Positions 1-5,966 of a stretch of 8,829 bases of DNA are shown one piece after another. The notes under the pieces are model-generated. The model made no database searches, was not told the origin of the DNA, and saw nothing but the letters and a program-made list of their open reading frames with translations. The stretch comes from an uncultured Flammeovirgaceae bacterium. GTDB lineage: Bacteria > Bacteroidota > Bacteroidia > Cytophagales > Cyclobacteriaceae. The DNA is taken from assembly GCA_946886805.1 (NCBI GenBank), contig CAMPJM010000144.1:1-8829 (forward strand), given 5' to 3'. The stretch's first letter is position 1. Each line of letters begins with the position of its first letter. The position numbers were made by a program, and so were the translations under genes.

Positions 1-127
1 CAACATCCCTTGCGAGGACTCTCCCTAACGCCTTTTCAATTGGCACAAGTTCTTCTCCATGCAATTTTGCAGAAAATTCCTTAGCGTTCTCACTGATAAT
101 TTTGTTTGCTTCTTCATATGAAATCAT
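1..127 (-). CDS. moeA: Molybdopterin molybdenumtransferase MoeA, N-terminal fragment
   Basis: The gene starts at the ATG at 127-125 on the minus strand and runs off the left edge, leaving 42 complete codons. The peptide begins MISYEEANKIISENAKEF and contains VPIEKALGRVLARDV, the typical MoeA opening in which the 'ALGRVLA.DV' segment forms the start of the domain that wraps the enzyme. In the family, MoeA inserts molybdate into adenylated molybdopterin, releasing AMP and giving active Mo cofactor in the cytosol. It lies downstream of the MoaC-MoaB fusion on the same strand, consistent with one Moco gene group, although the 256-nt spacer with hairpins may separate transcripts. The catalytic part lies outside the window, so integrity cannot be judged. 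Identification rests on a short but characteristic N-terminus. Confidence 0.82.
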   Translation of the reverse strand, partial: MISYEEANKIISENAKEFSAKLHGEELVPIEKALGRVLARDV

Positions 128-158
128 AAATCAGTATTTTAGTGACTAAGCTGGACAA

Positions 159-178
159 GCCCCGAAATGCTTCGGGGC
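159..178. repeat. Perfect 8-bp hairpin in the moeA-moaCB spacer
   Basis: Bases 159-166 (GCCCCGAA) pair perfectly with 171-178 (TTCGGGGC) around a 4-nt ATGC loop. The hairpin is GC-rich in an AT-rich spacer and is not followed by a T-run on either strand, so it does not look like a simple intrinsic terminator. It is more likely an intergenic palindromic repeat or an RNA-stabilising/processing element between the moaCB and moeA messages. Confidence 0.5.
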
Positions 179-187
179 AGGCTCGAA

Positions 188-217
188 GCAAAGGGTTCCC
201 GAAAGGGATGGCTTTGC
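188..217. repeat. Second imperfect hairpin with GAAA tetraloop
   Basis: Bases 188-193 (GCAAAG) pair with 212-217 (CTTTGC), and 197-200 (TCCC) pair with 205-208 (GGGA). A three-base internal mismatch separates the two stems and the loop at 201-204 is GAAA. It lies only 9 nt from the preceding hairpin, so the two form a doublet. As RNA on the plus strand the loop would be a GNRA tetraloop. Function is unknown. Confidence 0.45.
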
Positions 218-222
218 CGCAC

Positions 223-263
223 GCAAAGGTAAATTAAGTTAAAAAAATGCAAAGAACGCAAAG
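223..263. repeat. Short GCAAAG direct repeats
   Basis: The hexamer GCAAAG occurs at 223-228, 249-254 and 258-263, and also forms the left arm of the hairpin at 188-193. In context the last two read as adjacent GCAAAG-AAC-GCAAAG units. Such CGCAAAG-type strings are familiar in Bacteroidota intergenic DNA. Here they look like the remnant of a dispersed non-coding repeat between moeA and moaCB. Confidence 0.4.
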
Positions 264-334
264 TTGTAAATATGCATCGCAGAATTTTGCTAATTTTGTT
301 TTTGGCTTTTCGTTTTTTTGAAACTTTTATCAAC

Positions 335-354
335 GCCAAAGGCATGCCCATGGC
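335..354. repeat. 20-nt near-palindrome downstream of moaCB
   Basis: The segment GCCAAAGGCATGCCCATGGC is a loopless imperfect palindrome in which 8 of the 10 half-site positions match. It lies about 30 nt beyond the moaCB stop codon in the direction of transcription. It could be part of a termination or 3'-end structure, or an operator-like site, but no T-tract follows directly on the minus strand. Confidence 0.25.
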
Positions 355-383
355 AAAACGACACGACTATTGATGATAAGAGC

Positions 384-1334
384 CTAATGTCCGCCGCCCT
401 TCATCATTTTCCTGGCGTGAAATACCGCCGGCAGAATAGCCTCCAGCGATTCTCTCACCCCATTAGTGCTTCCCGGCAAGGTAACTATCAATGTTTGACC
501 GATAGAGCCTGCAACTGCTCTGCTCATCATGGCCAGCGGAGTTCTCATCTGGCCGTAGCTTCTAATAGCTTCTGTGATTCCATCCGCATCTCTTTCCAAT
601 ATCTCCTTTACTGCCGCCACGGTATTGTCCCTTGGCCCAAGCCCGGTTCCGCCTGTTGTAAAGATAAAATGCACATCATTGTCAACCCATTCCCTTATTT
701 GTTGCTGTATTGCTGCTTTTTCATCCGGAACTATTTCATAATGTTTTACTGAGGCATTAACCTGTTCAAGCATTTCAATAATCTTTTTTCCACTCTTATC
801 TTCACGCTTTCCTGCCGCAGTAGAATCAGAACAAACCAGCACCGCACAGGTTGGGGACGTTGAAAAGAACTTTGTTCTGTCGCTCTTGCCACCTTTTTTC
901 TCCAATAATTTTATATGGCCAATTTCCAAGGCTTTATCCACAGGCTTTAGCATATCATAAATCTCCAAAGCTGCTACTGAAATTGCCGTCAACATTTCCA
1001 TTTCAATGCCAGTCCGCCCTATCGATTTGGCATTTCCTGTTATGACCAGTCCGGACTTTTCAAAAATTTGCTCTTCAAAATAGTCAGCGTGGTCTTTCTT
1101 ACTGAGATAGTTGATCTGAATGTCCATCCCATCTATGGCTACAGGGTGGCAATGCGGTAGTAATTGAGGAGTTAACTTTGCCCCTATGAAACCAGCTGCC
1201 CTGGCAACGTCAAACAAATTACCTTTTGGCAAGGCATCATTTTTAATAAGATCAATAGTGGCTTTTGTGCAAAAAACTATGCCGATAGCAGTTGCAGTCC
1301 TTAGGGTAATTTGTTTATGGGTAATATCTCGCAT
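384..1334 (-). CDS. moaCB: Bifunctional MoaC-MoaB/MogA molybdenum cofactor biosynthesis protein
   Basis: This 316-residue protein joins two Moco enzymes. Residues 1 to about 157 are MoaC, which rearranges GTP-derived 3',8-cyclo-GTP to cyclic pyranopterin monophosphate. The family's LPHCHP motif is at 59-64 and the GIEMEMLTA segment at 109-117, followed by YDMLK at 126-130, which carries the expected Asp/Lys pair. Residues from about 160 to 316 are a MoaB/MogA domain that adenylates molybdopterin before Mo insertion. It shows the nucleotide/pterin loop TTGGTGLGPRD at 226-236 and the LPGS motif at 286-289. The full length matches two complete domains with only a short linker. The start ATG lies 39 nt after the stop of the MOSC gene on the same strand, so co-transcription is likely. 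The fusion couples an early and a late pathway step; fusions of this type are known in bacteria. Confidence 0.93.
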   Translation of the reverse strand: MRDITHKQITLRTATAIGIVFCTKATIDLIKNDALPKGNLFDVARAAGFIGAKLTPQLLPHCHPVAIDGMDIQINYLSKKDHADYFEEQIFEKSGLVITGNAKSIGRTGIEMEMLTAISVAALEIYDMLKPVDKALEIGHIKLLEKKGGKSDRTKFFSTSPTCAVLVCSDSTAAGKREDKSGKKIIEMLEQVNASVKHYEIVPDEKAAIQQQIREWVDNDVHFIFTTGGTGLGPRDNTVAAVKEILERDADGITEAIRSYGQMRTPLAMMSRAVAGSIGQTLIVTLPGSTNGVRESLEAILPAVFHARKMMKGGGH

Positions 1335-1373
1335 CGTAAAAGTCTTGATTTTAAAGGAAAAAATTTATGCCGT

Positions 1374-2216
1374 TCACTTTACGCTATTATCTGTAATTTT
1401 ATTAAAGGGACTTTCCTTCAATTCTTTAATTTCAATCGAATCACCAACGCTGATGCTCCCATTCCCTTCGTGAACCAAATTTTGGCCGAAATAAATTTTG
1501 TTATTGATTTTTCGATATTGAGAAAGTGTTTTAACCGGCTCTTTGCCTTTGGTAGCATCCTCCTGATTGATTGTTGGTAAATTACACCTTGAAGAAAGTT
1601 TCATTCCATAGAAGTGAATGTTGTTAACTATAAAATGGCCCATTTCATCCTCAAAATAAGGTGTGCCTCCCGAAAAGACAATATTCGGACGAAACCTGTT
1701 CATGGGAATCGCTTCAGCCATCCGATTGTTCAAATCTACCAAGGAACTTTCACCTATCATTAAAAAAGGATAACTATCAGAAAAGGAATTGATTTCTTCC
1801 TTGTTGCGGTGTGGGGGTGTTAGTAATCTTTGCGAGTTGTCCGGCATGTGAACTAATCTGCATTCAATCTCCAGTTTTTTTGAAAACCATTCATCAAACT
1901 TCTGGTCTACGTGCAGAGCTAGACAGGAATCGTCCCAAATTTGCACCTGGATCGTTGAGCTTCCTTTTTCATTGTAAGGTATACCTATAAAGTCGTCAGG
2001 GTTTTGCACATGGAATACTTTGAGACCGTTTTCTTCCAATTCAACCCGAAGAAGTGCAAGTTGAGCAACCGTTCTCTGACTAATAAATCGACCGGTTTCA
2101 TCTATCAACATCCATCTTCTGTCAAATTTTAATCCCCTATCGGTTATTTCAGAAGAGGACAGTGAAACTCCGCCGAGAGATTTTATGGGATAAATGACCA
2201 ATTGACTTATTTTCAT
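1374..2216 (-). CDS. MOSC domain-containing protein with N-terminal beta-barrel (YcbX/mARC-like)
   Basis: The 280-residue protein has a MOSC N-terminal beta-barrel domain over roughly residues 1-120, with the typical opening YPIKSLGG at 9-16 and FDRRWMLID at 31-39. A MOSC domain follows. Conserved MOSC features are RFRPNIV at 174-180 and the Cys-containing loop SRCNLPTINQ at 209-218, where Cys211 is the family's molybdenum ligand candidate. The C-terminal IYFGQNL...GSISVGDSIEI segment is at 241-263. Family members bind Mo cofactor and act as N-hydroxylated-compound reductases or as Moco-sulfur carriers. No ferredoxin (2Fe-2S) domain follows, unlike E. coli YcbX, so a separate electron donor would be needed if it is a reductase. 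It is the first gene of the minus-strand Moco group and is divergent from the class-V PLP enzyme. Confidence 0.88.
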   Translation of the reverse strand: MKISQLVIYPIKSLGGVSLSSSEITDRGLKFDRRWMLIDETGRFISQRTVAQLALLRVELEENGLKVFHVQNPDDFIGIPYNEKGSSTIQVQIWDDSCLALHVDQKFDEWFSKKLEIECRLVHMPDNSQRLLTPPHRNKEEINSFSDSYPFLMIGESSLVDLNNRMAEAIPMNRFRPNIVFSGGTPYFEDEMGHFIVNNIHFYGMKLSSRCNLPTINQEDATKGKEPVKTLSQYRKINNKIYFGQNLVHEGNGSISVGDSIEIKELKESPFNKITDNSVK

Positions 2217-2409
2217 GAAGCGAAATTAATAGGTTTGGCCGAAAAACACTATAACTTTAAGCCGGATTATTCATTAATGATCGTGATGAGAAGTAAAATA
2301 GCCAAAAGTCTATTTCGGATTTAAGATAAGATGCTTTTTTATTTAACTTGGGGCGGAAAACGAATCAATGTTTTATGTGACAATATTCTTTAAGAAATAA
2401 AGCTATACA

Positions 2410-3483
2410 ATGAATTTCAGGCAAGAGTTTCCCGTATTAAACAATTACACCTATTTGAACACTGCCAGCTCAGGGATTTTATCACAGCCGCTTTTGGATT
2501 GGCGACGAGGTCATGACACTGACTTTTTTAATAATGGAAGCATATTCCGCAACGAAAAGGACAAACTGTTATTGGAGGCAAAAGAAGCTGTTGCAAGATT
2601 CTTCAACTCAAAGCCGAAGAACACATTTTTAATCCCCAATTTCTCATTTGGCTTTAACACATTATTGGACAAGCTTCCAAAGTCACATCGTTTTCTGTTG
2701 TTAGAAGATGATTACCCTTCTGTAAATTACCCTGTTCAGAGCAGAGGATTTATCCACGACTATGCAACAGCGAATGAGTATTTGGAAGAAAATATTGTGG
2801 AAAAAATAAAGCATTTTGAACCCACTGTTTTTGCCTTTAGTATAGTTCAATATATCAACGGCATCAAGATTGATCTCGAATTCATTAAGAAACTAAAAAA
2901 ATCGTTTCCTTCCTTGTTAATTGTTGCTGATGGGACACAATTTTGCGGAACAGAAATTTTCGATTTTGAAGATTCTGGAATTGACGTATTTATTTCAAGT
3001 GCCTATAAATGGATGCTGGCTGGATATGGTAATGGTTTTATTTTTCTTAAGGACGAGGTAATAAACGAACTTTTTGCTGAGGCAGGAAAATTACCTGTTC
3101 CTAAGGAATCGTTCTTAAAGGGTAAGGAATTACCATCTTTCTATTTTGAGCCGGGACATCAAGACACTCTGGCTTTTGGAAGTTTGCTCCAGTCTATTTT
3201 ATTTTTTGAAAAATCAGGCTTTTCATCGTTGGAAGAGCGGATCAAAAAGGTATCTGCCGCAGCAAAAGTCGCATTTATTGAGCGAGGTTTAATTGATCAG
3301 AAAGTTGCCGCGCGAAAAGACCATTCGTCGATTTTCAACCTGAACATTAATGGTAATATCGCAAAAAGATTTCACGATGAGCGGATCGTTTTTTCAGAGA
3401 GAGGAACGGGAGTTCGTGTTTCCTTTCACTTTTACAATACTGAAAACGATTTGCAGCATCTCTTAAAAGTAATAGACAAGTAG
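2410..3483 (+). CDS. Class-V aminotransferase (NifS-fold) PLP-dependent enzyme without C-terminal catalytic cysteine
   Basis: This 357-residue protein is a fold-type I PLP enzyme of the class-V/cysteine-desulfurase superfamily. The opening YTYLNTASSGILS at 13-25 matches the substrate-binding start of the family. Asp174 and Gln177 in ADGTQ are the expected pyridine-N and O3' contacts, and Lys200 in SSAYKWM is the PLP Schiff-base lysine. The C-terminal GVRVSFHFYNTENDL at 334-348 gives the carboxylate-binding arginine and the usual 'YNT..D' ending. The only cysteine in the whole protein is Cys179, next to the PLP loop, so the persulfide cysteine that cysteine desulfurases carry in the C-terminal region is absent. 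Epimerase-, lyase- or transaminase-type chemistry is therefore at least as likely as desulfuration. It begins 193 nt from the divergent MOSC gene, so a link to Moco sulfuration is possible but unproven. Confidence 0.85.
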   Translation: MNFRQEFPVLNNYTYLNTASSGILSQPLLDWRRGHDTDFFNNGSIFRNEKDKLLLEAKEAVARFFNSKPKNTFLIPNFSFGFNTLLDKLPKSHRFLLLEDDYPSVNYPVQSRGFIHDYATANEYLEENIVEKIKHFEPTVFAFSIVQYINGIKIDLEFIKKLKKSFPSLLIVADGTQFCGTEIFDFEDSGIDVFISSAYKWMLAGYGNGFIFLKDEVINELFAEAGKLPVPKESFLKGKELPSFYFEPGHQDTLAFGSLLQSILFFEKSGFSSLEERIKKVSAAAKVAFIERGLIDQKVAARKDHSSIFNLNINGNIAKRFHDERIVFSERGTGVRVSFHFYNTENDLQHLLKVIDK

Positions 3484-3639
3484 TAATTTTGACTCCTTTT
3501 AAAATGAATTAACAAAAAGCAACAGGATTTAAAAATTCCCTATTGAAGAATCGAAAAACAATATTAATCACCACTGATTTTCGTTGAAAATTGTATTTTA
3601 TTGAAAGTATAGTTTCTTTTGTAGCCTAAAGAGAAAATA

Positions 3640-4359
3640 TTGAAACCTGAATTATATGTAATAGGTGCGGGTCCGGGTGATCCAGAGTTGATTACTATGA
3701 AGGCTCACCGAATCCTACAGAACGCAAAGGTTGTATTATATGACAATCTTGCCAACAAAGAATTGTTGGATCTCACTCCCCCGGATTGTGAAAACATCTA
3801 TGTAGGAAAACATCCCTATGGATCATATACCCCACAGGAAACGATACACGAACTAATTAAGGAACATGCCTATAGTAAAGGCCAGGTAATTCGATTAAAA
3901 GGTGGTGATCCTTTTATTTTTGGCAGAGGTTACGAAGAAATAATTTACGCAAGGGAGCAAGGTATAAAAACGCACTATATTCCCGGCATCACCAGCATGC
4001 AGGCAGTGGGTTTTGATGATATCCCCCTTACACATAGAGCTTTAAGCGAAGGGATATGGGTAGTTACCGGGACAAAAAAAGACGGCTTTTTGTCAGATGA
4101 CCTTGAGCTTGCCTTAAAAAGTAAAGCCACCGTGGTGATATACATGGGTATGAAAAAGATTCAGGATATTGCTGCTGCGTATATAAAAACCGGCAATGGG
4201 GATATGCCGGCTGCTATTGTTCAACACGCTTCCTTGCCACATAAGAAAGTTGCTTTCGGTAAAGCCGCAGATCTTCCTGAATTAGCTGAAACTCATAAAC
4301 TTACTCATCCTGCTATCATCATTATTGGCCGGGTGGTATCTTTGAAAGCTATAGAATAG
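3640..4359 (+). CDS. cobA: Uroporphyrinogen-III C-methyltransferase (SUMT)
   Basis: The 239-residue protein is a single-domain SUMT, which transfers two methyl groups from S-adenosylmethionine to uroporphyrinogen III to give precorrin-2, the precursor of siroheme and cobalamin. The signature VIGAGPGDPELIT is at 7-19, the second signature RLKGGDPFIFGRGYEE at 85-100, the PGITS loop at 115-119, PLTHR at 129-133 and the C-terminal PAIIIIGRVV at 224-233. The length matches a methyltransferase without the CysG dehydrogenase/ferrochelatase domain, which must be encoded elsewhere. The start is TTG: the in-frame stop at 3622-3624 leaves no upstream ATG, and the GAGAAAA just before it is a plausible ribosome site. 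It follows the class-V PLP enzyme by 156 nt. With Moco genes nearby, a role in siroheme supply for nitrite or sulfite reductase is likely. Confidence 0.93.
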   Translation: MKPELYVIGAGPGDPELITMKAHRILQNAKVVLYDNLANKELLDLTPPDCENIYVGKHPYGSYTPQETIHELIKEHAYSKGQVIRLKGGDPFIFGRGYEEIIYAREQGIKTHYIPGITSMQAVGFDDIPLTHRALSEGIWVVTGTKKDGFLSDDLELALKSKATVVIYMGMKKIQDIAAAYIKTGNGDMPAAIVQHASLPHKKVAFGKAADLPELAETHKLTHPAIIIIGRVVSLKAIE

Positions 4360-4380
4360 AGGTACTCTTTCACGTCACAC

Positions 4381-4403
4381 CTTACGCAGCTGCAAAGCCA
4401 GTC
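4381..4403 (+). repeat. Imperfect 23-nt direct repeat, copy 1
   Basis: This copy contains CAGCTGCAAAGCCAGTC (4387-4403) preceded by CTTACG. It matches the copy at 4571-4593 in 20 of 23 positions. The two starts are 190 nt apart and no gene lies between them. Confidence 0.5.
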
Positions 4404-4570
4404 GAAAAACAAGCTTTTGTGGAAAGATTAATCGGCTGCCTTTAGCAAATCAAATATCGAACGAACCCTTGATTACCACAAAGCAGTCAAGAAACCCAAT
4501 TGTCTAATGCATTGCTCTTTTTTAAATCGAACTCAGGTTAATAGCTCAATCTTCTTCTTCCAGTTCATTG

Positions 4571-4593
4571 CTTATACAGCTGCAAAACCAGTC
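4571..4593 (+). repeat. Imperfect 23-nt direct repeat, copy 2
   Basis: This copy contains CAGCTGCAAAACCAGTC (4577-4593) preceded by CTTATA and is the partner of 4381-4403. The two could be a relic of a duplication or the ends of a decayed insertion. Confidence 0.5.
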
Positions 4594-4781
4594 CGTTGGA
4601 CGCAACGCAGCGGAGATCCGAAACCGGCAAAAAGGAATTTCTCAAATAGGAACGGAATACTTATCGTCGGGTAGAGTACTTCGCCTACTGGTTTGCTCGA
4701 CCCTTCGGCGATAAATTTATTGAACGAAGCGTCAAGGCGCTTGTATATGAAAAGGTGGTAGAATGTATATTAATTCACTTT

Positions 4782-5033
4782 TTACAGGATTTTAGCCTCG
4801 GAGTATAGATCATATGCGGCAACGAGCAATTCCCGATCGTGCGGTGTTTTATCCCTTGCATACTCGTTTAAGTCATCACGACTCTCCAAATAAAGCGGCT
4901 GATAAGATGATTCAAGTTCGTTCCAAATGACCAGCAGATAACTGTAACTCATTTTACTCTCCCGGCCTTTTTCTAACCAAGAATCAAAAAGCTCCTCATC
5001 AAGCGATTTTGGAAAATCAGCACCATCAAACAT
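4782..5033 (-). CDS. Small acidic hypothetical protein
   Basis: The gene encodes 83 residues from the ATG at 5033-5031. An in-frame TTG two codons upstream (5039-5037) would add two residues, but the ATG is preferred. I do not recognise a named domain. The protein is rich in Asp and Glu, has no signal peptide or membrane segment, and has few low-complexity stretches. It looks globular and mostly helical, with segments such as LDEELFDSWLEKGRES near the N-terminus and ELLVAAYDLYSEAKIL at the C-terminus. Its balanced composition suggests a genuine small cytosolic protein rather than a chance frame. It is transcribed away from the thioredoxin gene, with a dispersed repeat copy in between. No function is inferred. 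Confidence 0.65.
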   Translation of the reverse strand: MFDGADFPKSLDEELFDSWLEKGRESKMSYSYLLVIWNELESSYQPLYLESRDDLNEYARDKTPHDRELLVAAYDLYSEAKIL

Positions 5034-5121
5034 AAGCAAGTATTAATCTTTCGGGAAATATAACGCAATTTAGAGAAAACCGTTGGCTGAGCAAATCAAT
5101 CTTTATAAACAAGTCTCTACG

Positions 5122-5270
5122 ACATTCCTTGCGCAGCTTCCAACCAAAGGTGTTACCGCAGTGGTTGTAGCGACAGTGATAGTTGATTTTGGTATCTGCT
5201 CTTAGCGGTGAGCTACGTCCTTTGCTTCAGGAGAGGATTTCTCCAAAGCATGTCCTTGGAAAGGTGAGGG
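5122..5270 (+). repeat. Dispersed palindromic repeat, solo copy A
   Basis: This segment is related to 8044-8225 and 8661-8795. The core starting at about 5147 (AAGGTGTTAC) aligns with copy B at high identity through CTCCAAAG (5241-5248) and the terminal AAGGTGAGG (5261-5269). The invariant blocks TAGCGACAGTGAT (5168-5180) and CTTAGCGGTGAG (5201-5212) are both present at the same 33-nt offset as in the other copies. The left hairpin arm and the TCACCTCATCC terminus have decayed. No gene is inside or immediately beside it, except the thioredoxin gene 69 nt downstream. Confidence 0.75.
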
Positions 5271-5287
5271 AAGCCAATCTTTTAAAA

Positions 5288-5320
5288 TTGTTTTCCGTAT
5301 GAAATAGGAATGTAAGTTTA
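5288..5320 (+). promoter_or_regulatory. Candidate Bacteroidota-type promoter for the thioredoxin gene
   Basis: TTG at 5288-5290 and TAAGTTTA at 5313-5320 are separated by 22 nt. They resemble the Bacteroidota -33 TTG and -7 TAnnTTTG elements, with A instead of the final G. The site ends 18 nt before the ATG at 5339, implying a very short leader. The match is modest. Confidence 0.3.
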
Positions 5321-5338
5321 CAATTTAAATTCTAATCA

Positions 5339-5932
5339 ATGTCATTTCCTTATACCGAAAACCTTATCAATACTGCCCTTACTTATGCGGCTTATAGGAA
5401 CGGAATCAAAGAAAATCTTCTCAAAGTTATAAGTACTGATCAAGAGCAAAAAATGCGCCCGTACATCGAGAAGAATTCGGCTTTAATGGACAAGTATGAT
5501 CAAACATACGAGGTCGCTGAAGATTTAAAATCAGCTTTATATACTGCCCCTGCTACAAATTGGCTTGTTCTTTCGGAGGGATGGTGTGGTGACGCTGCTT
5601 TTAATGTTCCTATGCTGGCTGCTATTGAAAGAGCTATGCCGGAAAAAGTAAAACTGAGGATTTTACTTCGCGATACTAATCTTGAATTGATGGATGCGCA
5701 CCTTACTGATGGAGGTCGCTCTATTCCTAAGTTAATTATATTGTCCGAAGATCTAAAAGAGCTAGGTACATGGGGACCCAGACCAGAGGGGCTTCAGCAA
5801 TTGATGAAGATCTGGAAAAGTGAAGAACTATCCTTAAAGGAGATTATTCCGAAAGTCCATGATTGGTATGAACAGGATAAAACAAAATCAGTTCAGGAAG
5901 AGCTAAAAGAGTTGGTGCGATCATATTCCTAA
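5339..5932 (+). CDS. Thioredoxin-family protein with monothiol WCGDA site
   Basis: This 197-residue protein has a thioredoxin fold of the Thioredoxin_9 type, with no signal peptide, so it should be cytosolic. A helical N-terminal region (1 to about 60) precedes the fold. The active-site strand-loop LSEGWCGDAAFNVP at 78-91 carries a single catalytic cysteine, Cys83. The position of the resolving cysteine (CxxC) is Ala86, and it is the only cysteine in the protein. The cis-proline loop is RSIPKLI at 127-133. In this Bacteroidota group, WCGDA sites are common, so loss of the second Cys is probably a family trait rather than damage. Likely roles are mixed-disulfide or glutathione/bacillithiol-type reduction or a non-redox partner-binding role; the substrate is unknown. 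The hydrolase gene follows within about 34 nt and may be co-transcribed. Confidence 0.85.
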   Translation: MSFPYTENLINTALTYAAYRNGIKENLLKVISTDQEQKMRPYIEKNSALMDKYDQTYEVAEDLKSALYTAPATNWLVLSEGWCGDAAFNVPMLAAIERAMPEKVKLRILLRDTNLELMDAHLTDGGRSIPKLIILSEDLKELGTWGPRPEGLQQLMKIWKSEELSLKEIIPKVHDWYEQDKTKSVQEELKELVRSYS

Positions 5933-5966
5933 TGGATTATCTATTGAAAATGAAAAATAGTGTATT

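Larger units (their letters stand above)
4360..4781. other. 422-nt region with no recognisable gene
   Basis: Neither strand shows a convincing coding region. It contains an imperfect direct repeat (4381-4403 and 4571-4593) and a loose inverted pair TTATCG (4660-4665) / CGATAA (4711-4716). An open stretch at 4671-4808 reads through without a start codon and overlaps the opposite-strand gene, so it is probably accidental. The region may be decayed accessory DNA. Confidence 0.5.

Noticed and set aside
318..752. Plus-strand open frame of 144 codons
   Set aside because: It lies antisense to the MoaB/MogA domain of moaCB, has no recognisable domain and a Cys/His/Ser-rich chance-like composition.
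1186..1580. Two overlapping plus-strand frames
   Set aside because: They are antisense to moaCB and the MOSC gene, in the region of their junction; their composition is that of complementary-strand shadows.
4660..4716. Loose inverted repeat and a tRNA-like GGGTAGAGTA string
   Set aside because: No cloverleaf can be folded with proper acceptor and T arms, so it is not called as a tRNA.
4671..4808. Open reading stretch encoding YFAYWFARPFGDKF-like sequence
   Set aside because: It has no start codon, overlaps the 3' end of the small minus-strand gene, and no family is recognised; it could be a relic but is not supportable as a gene.
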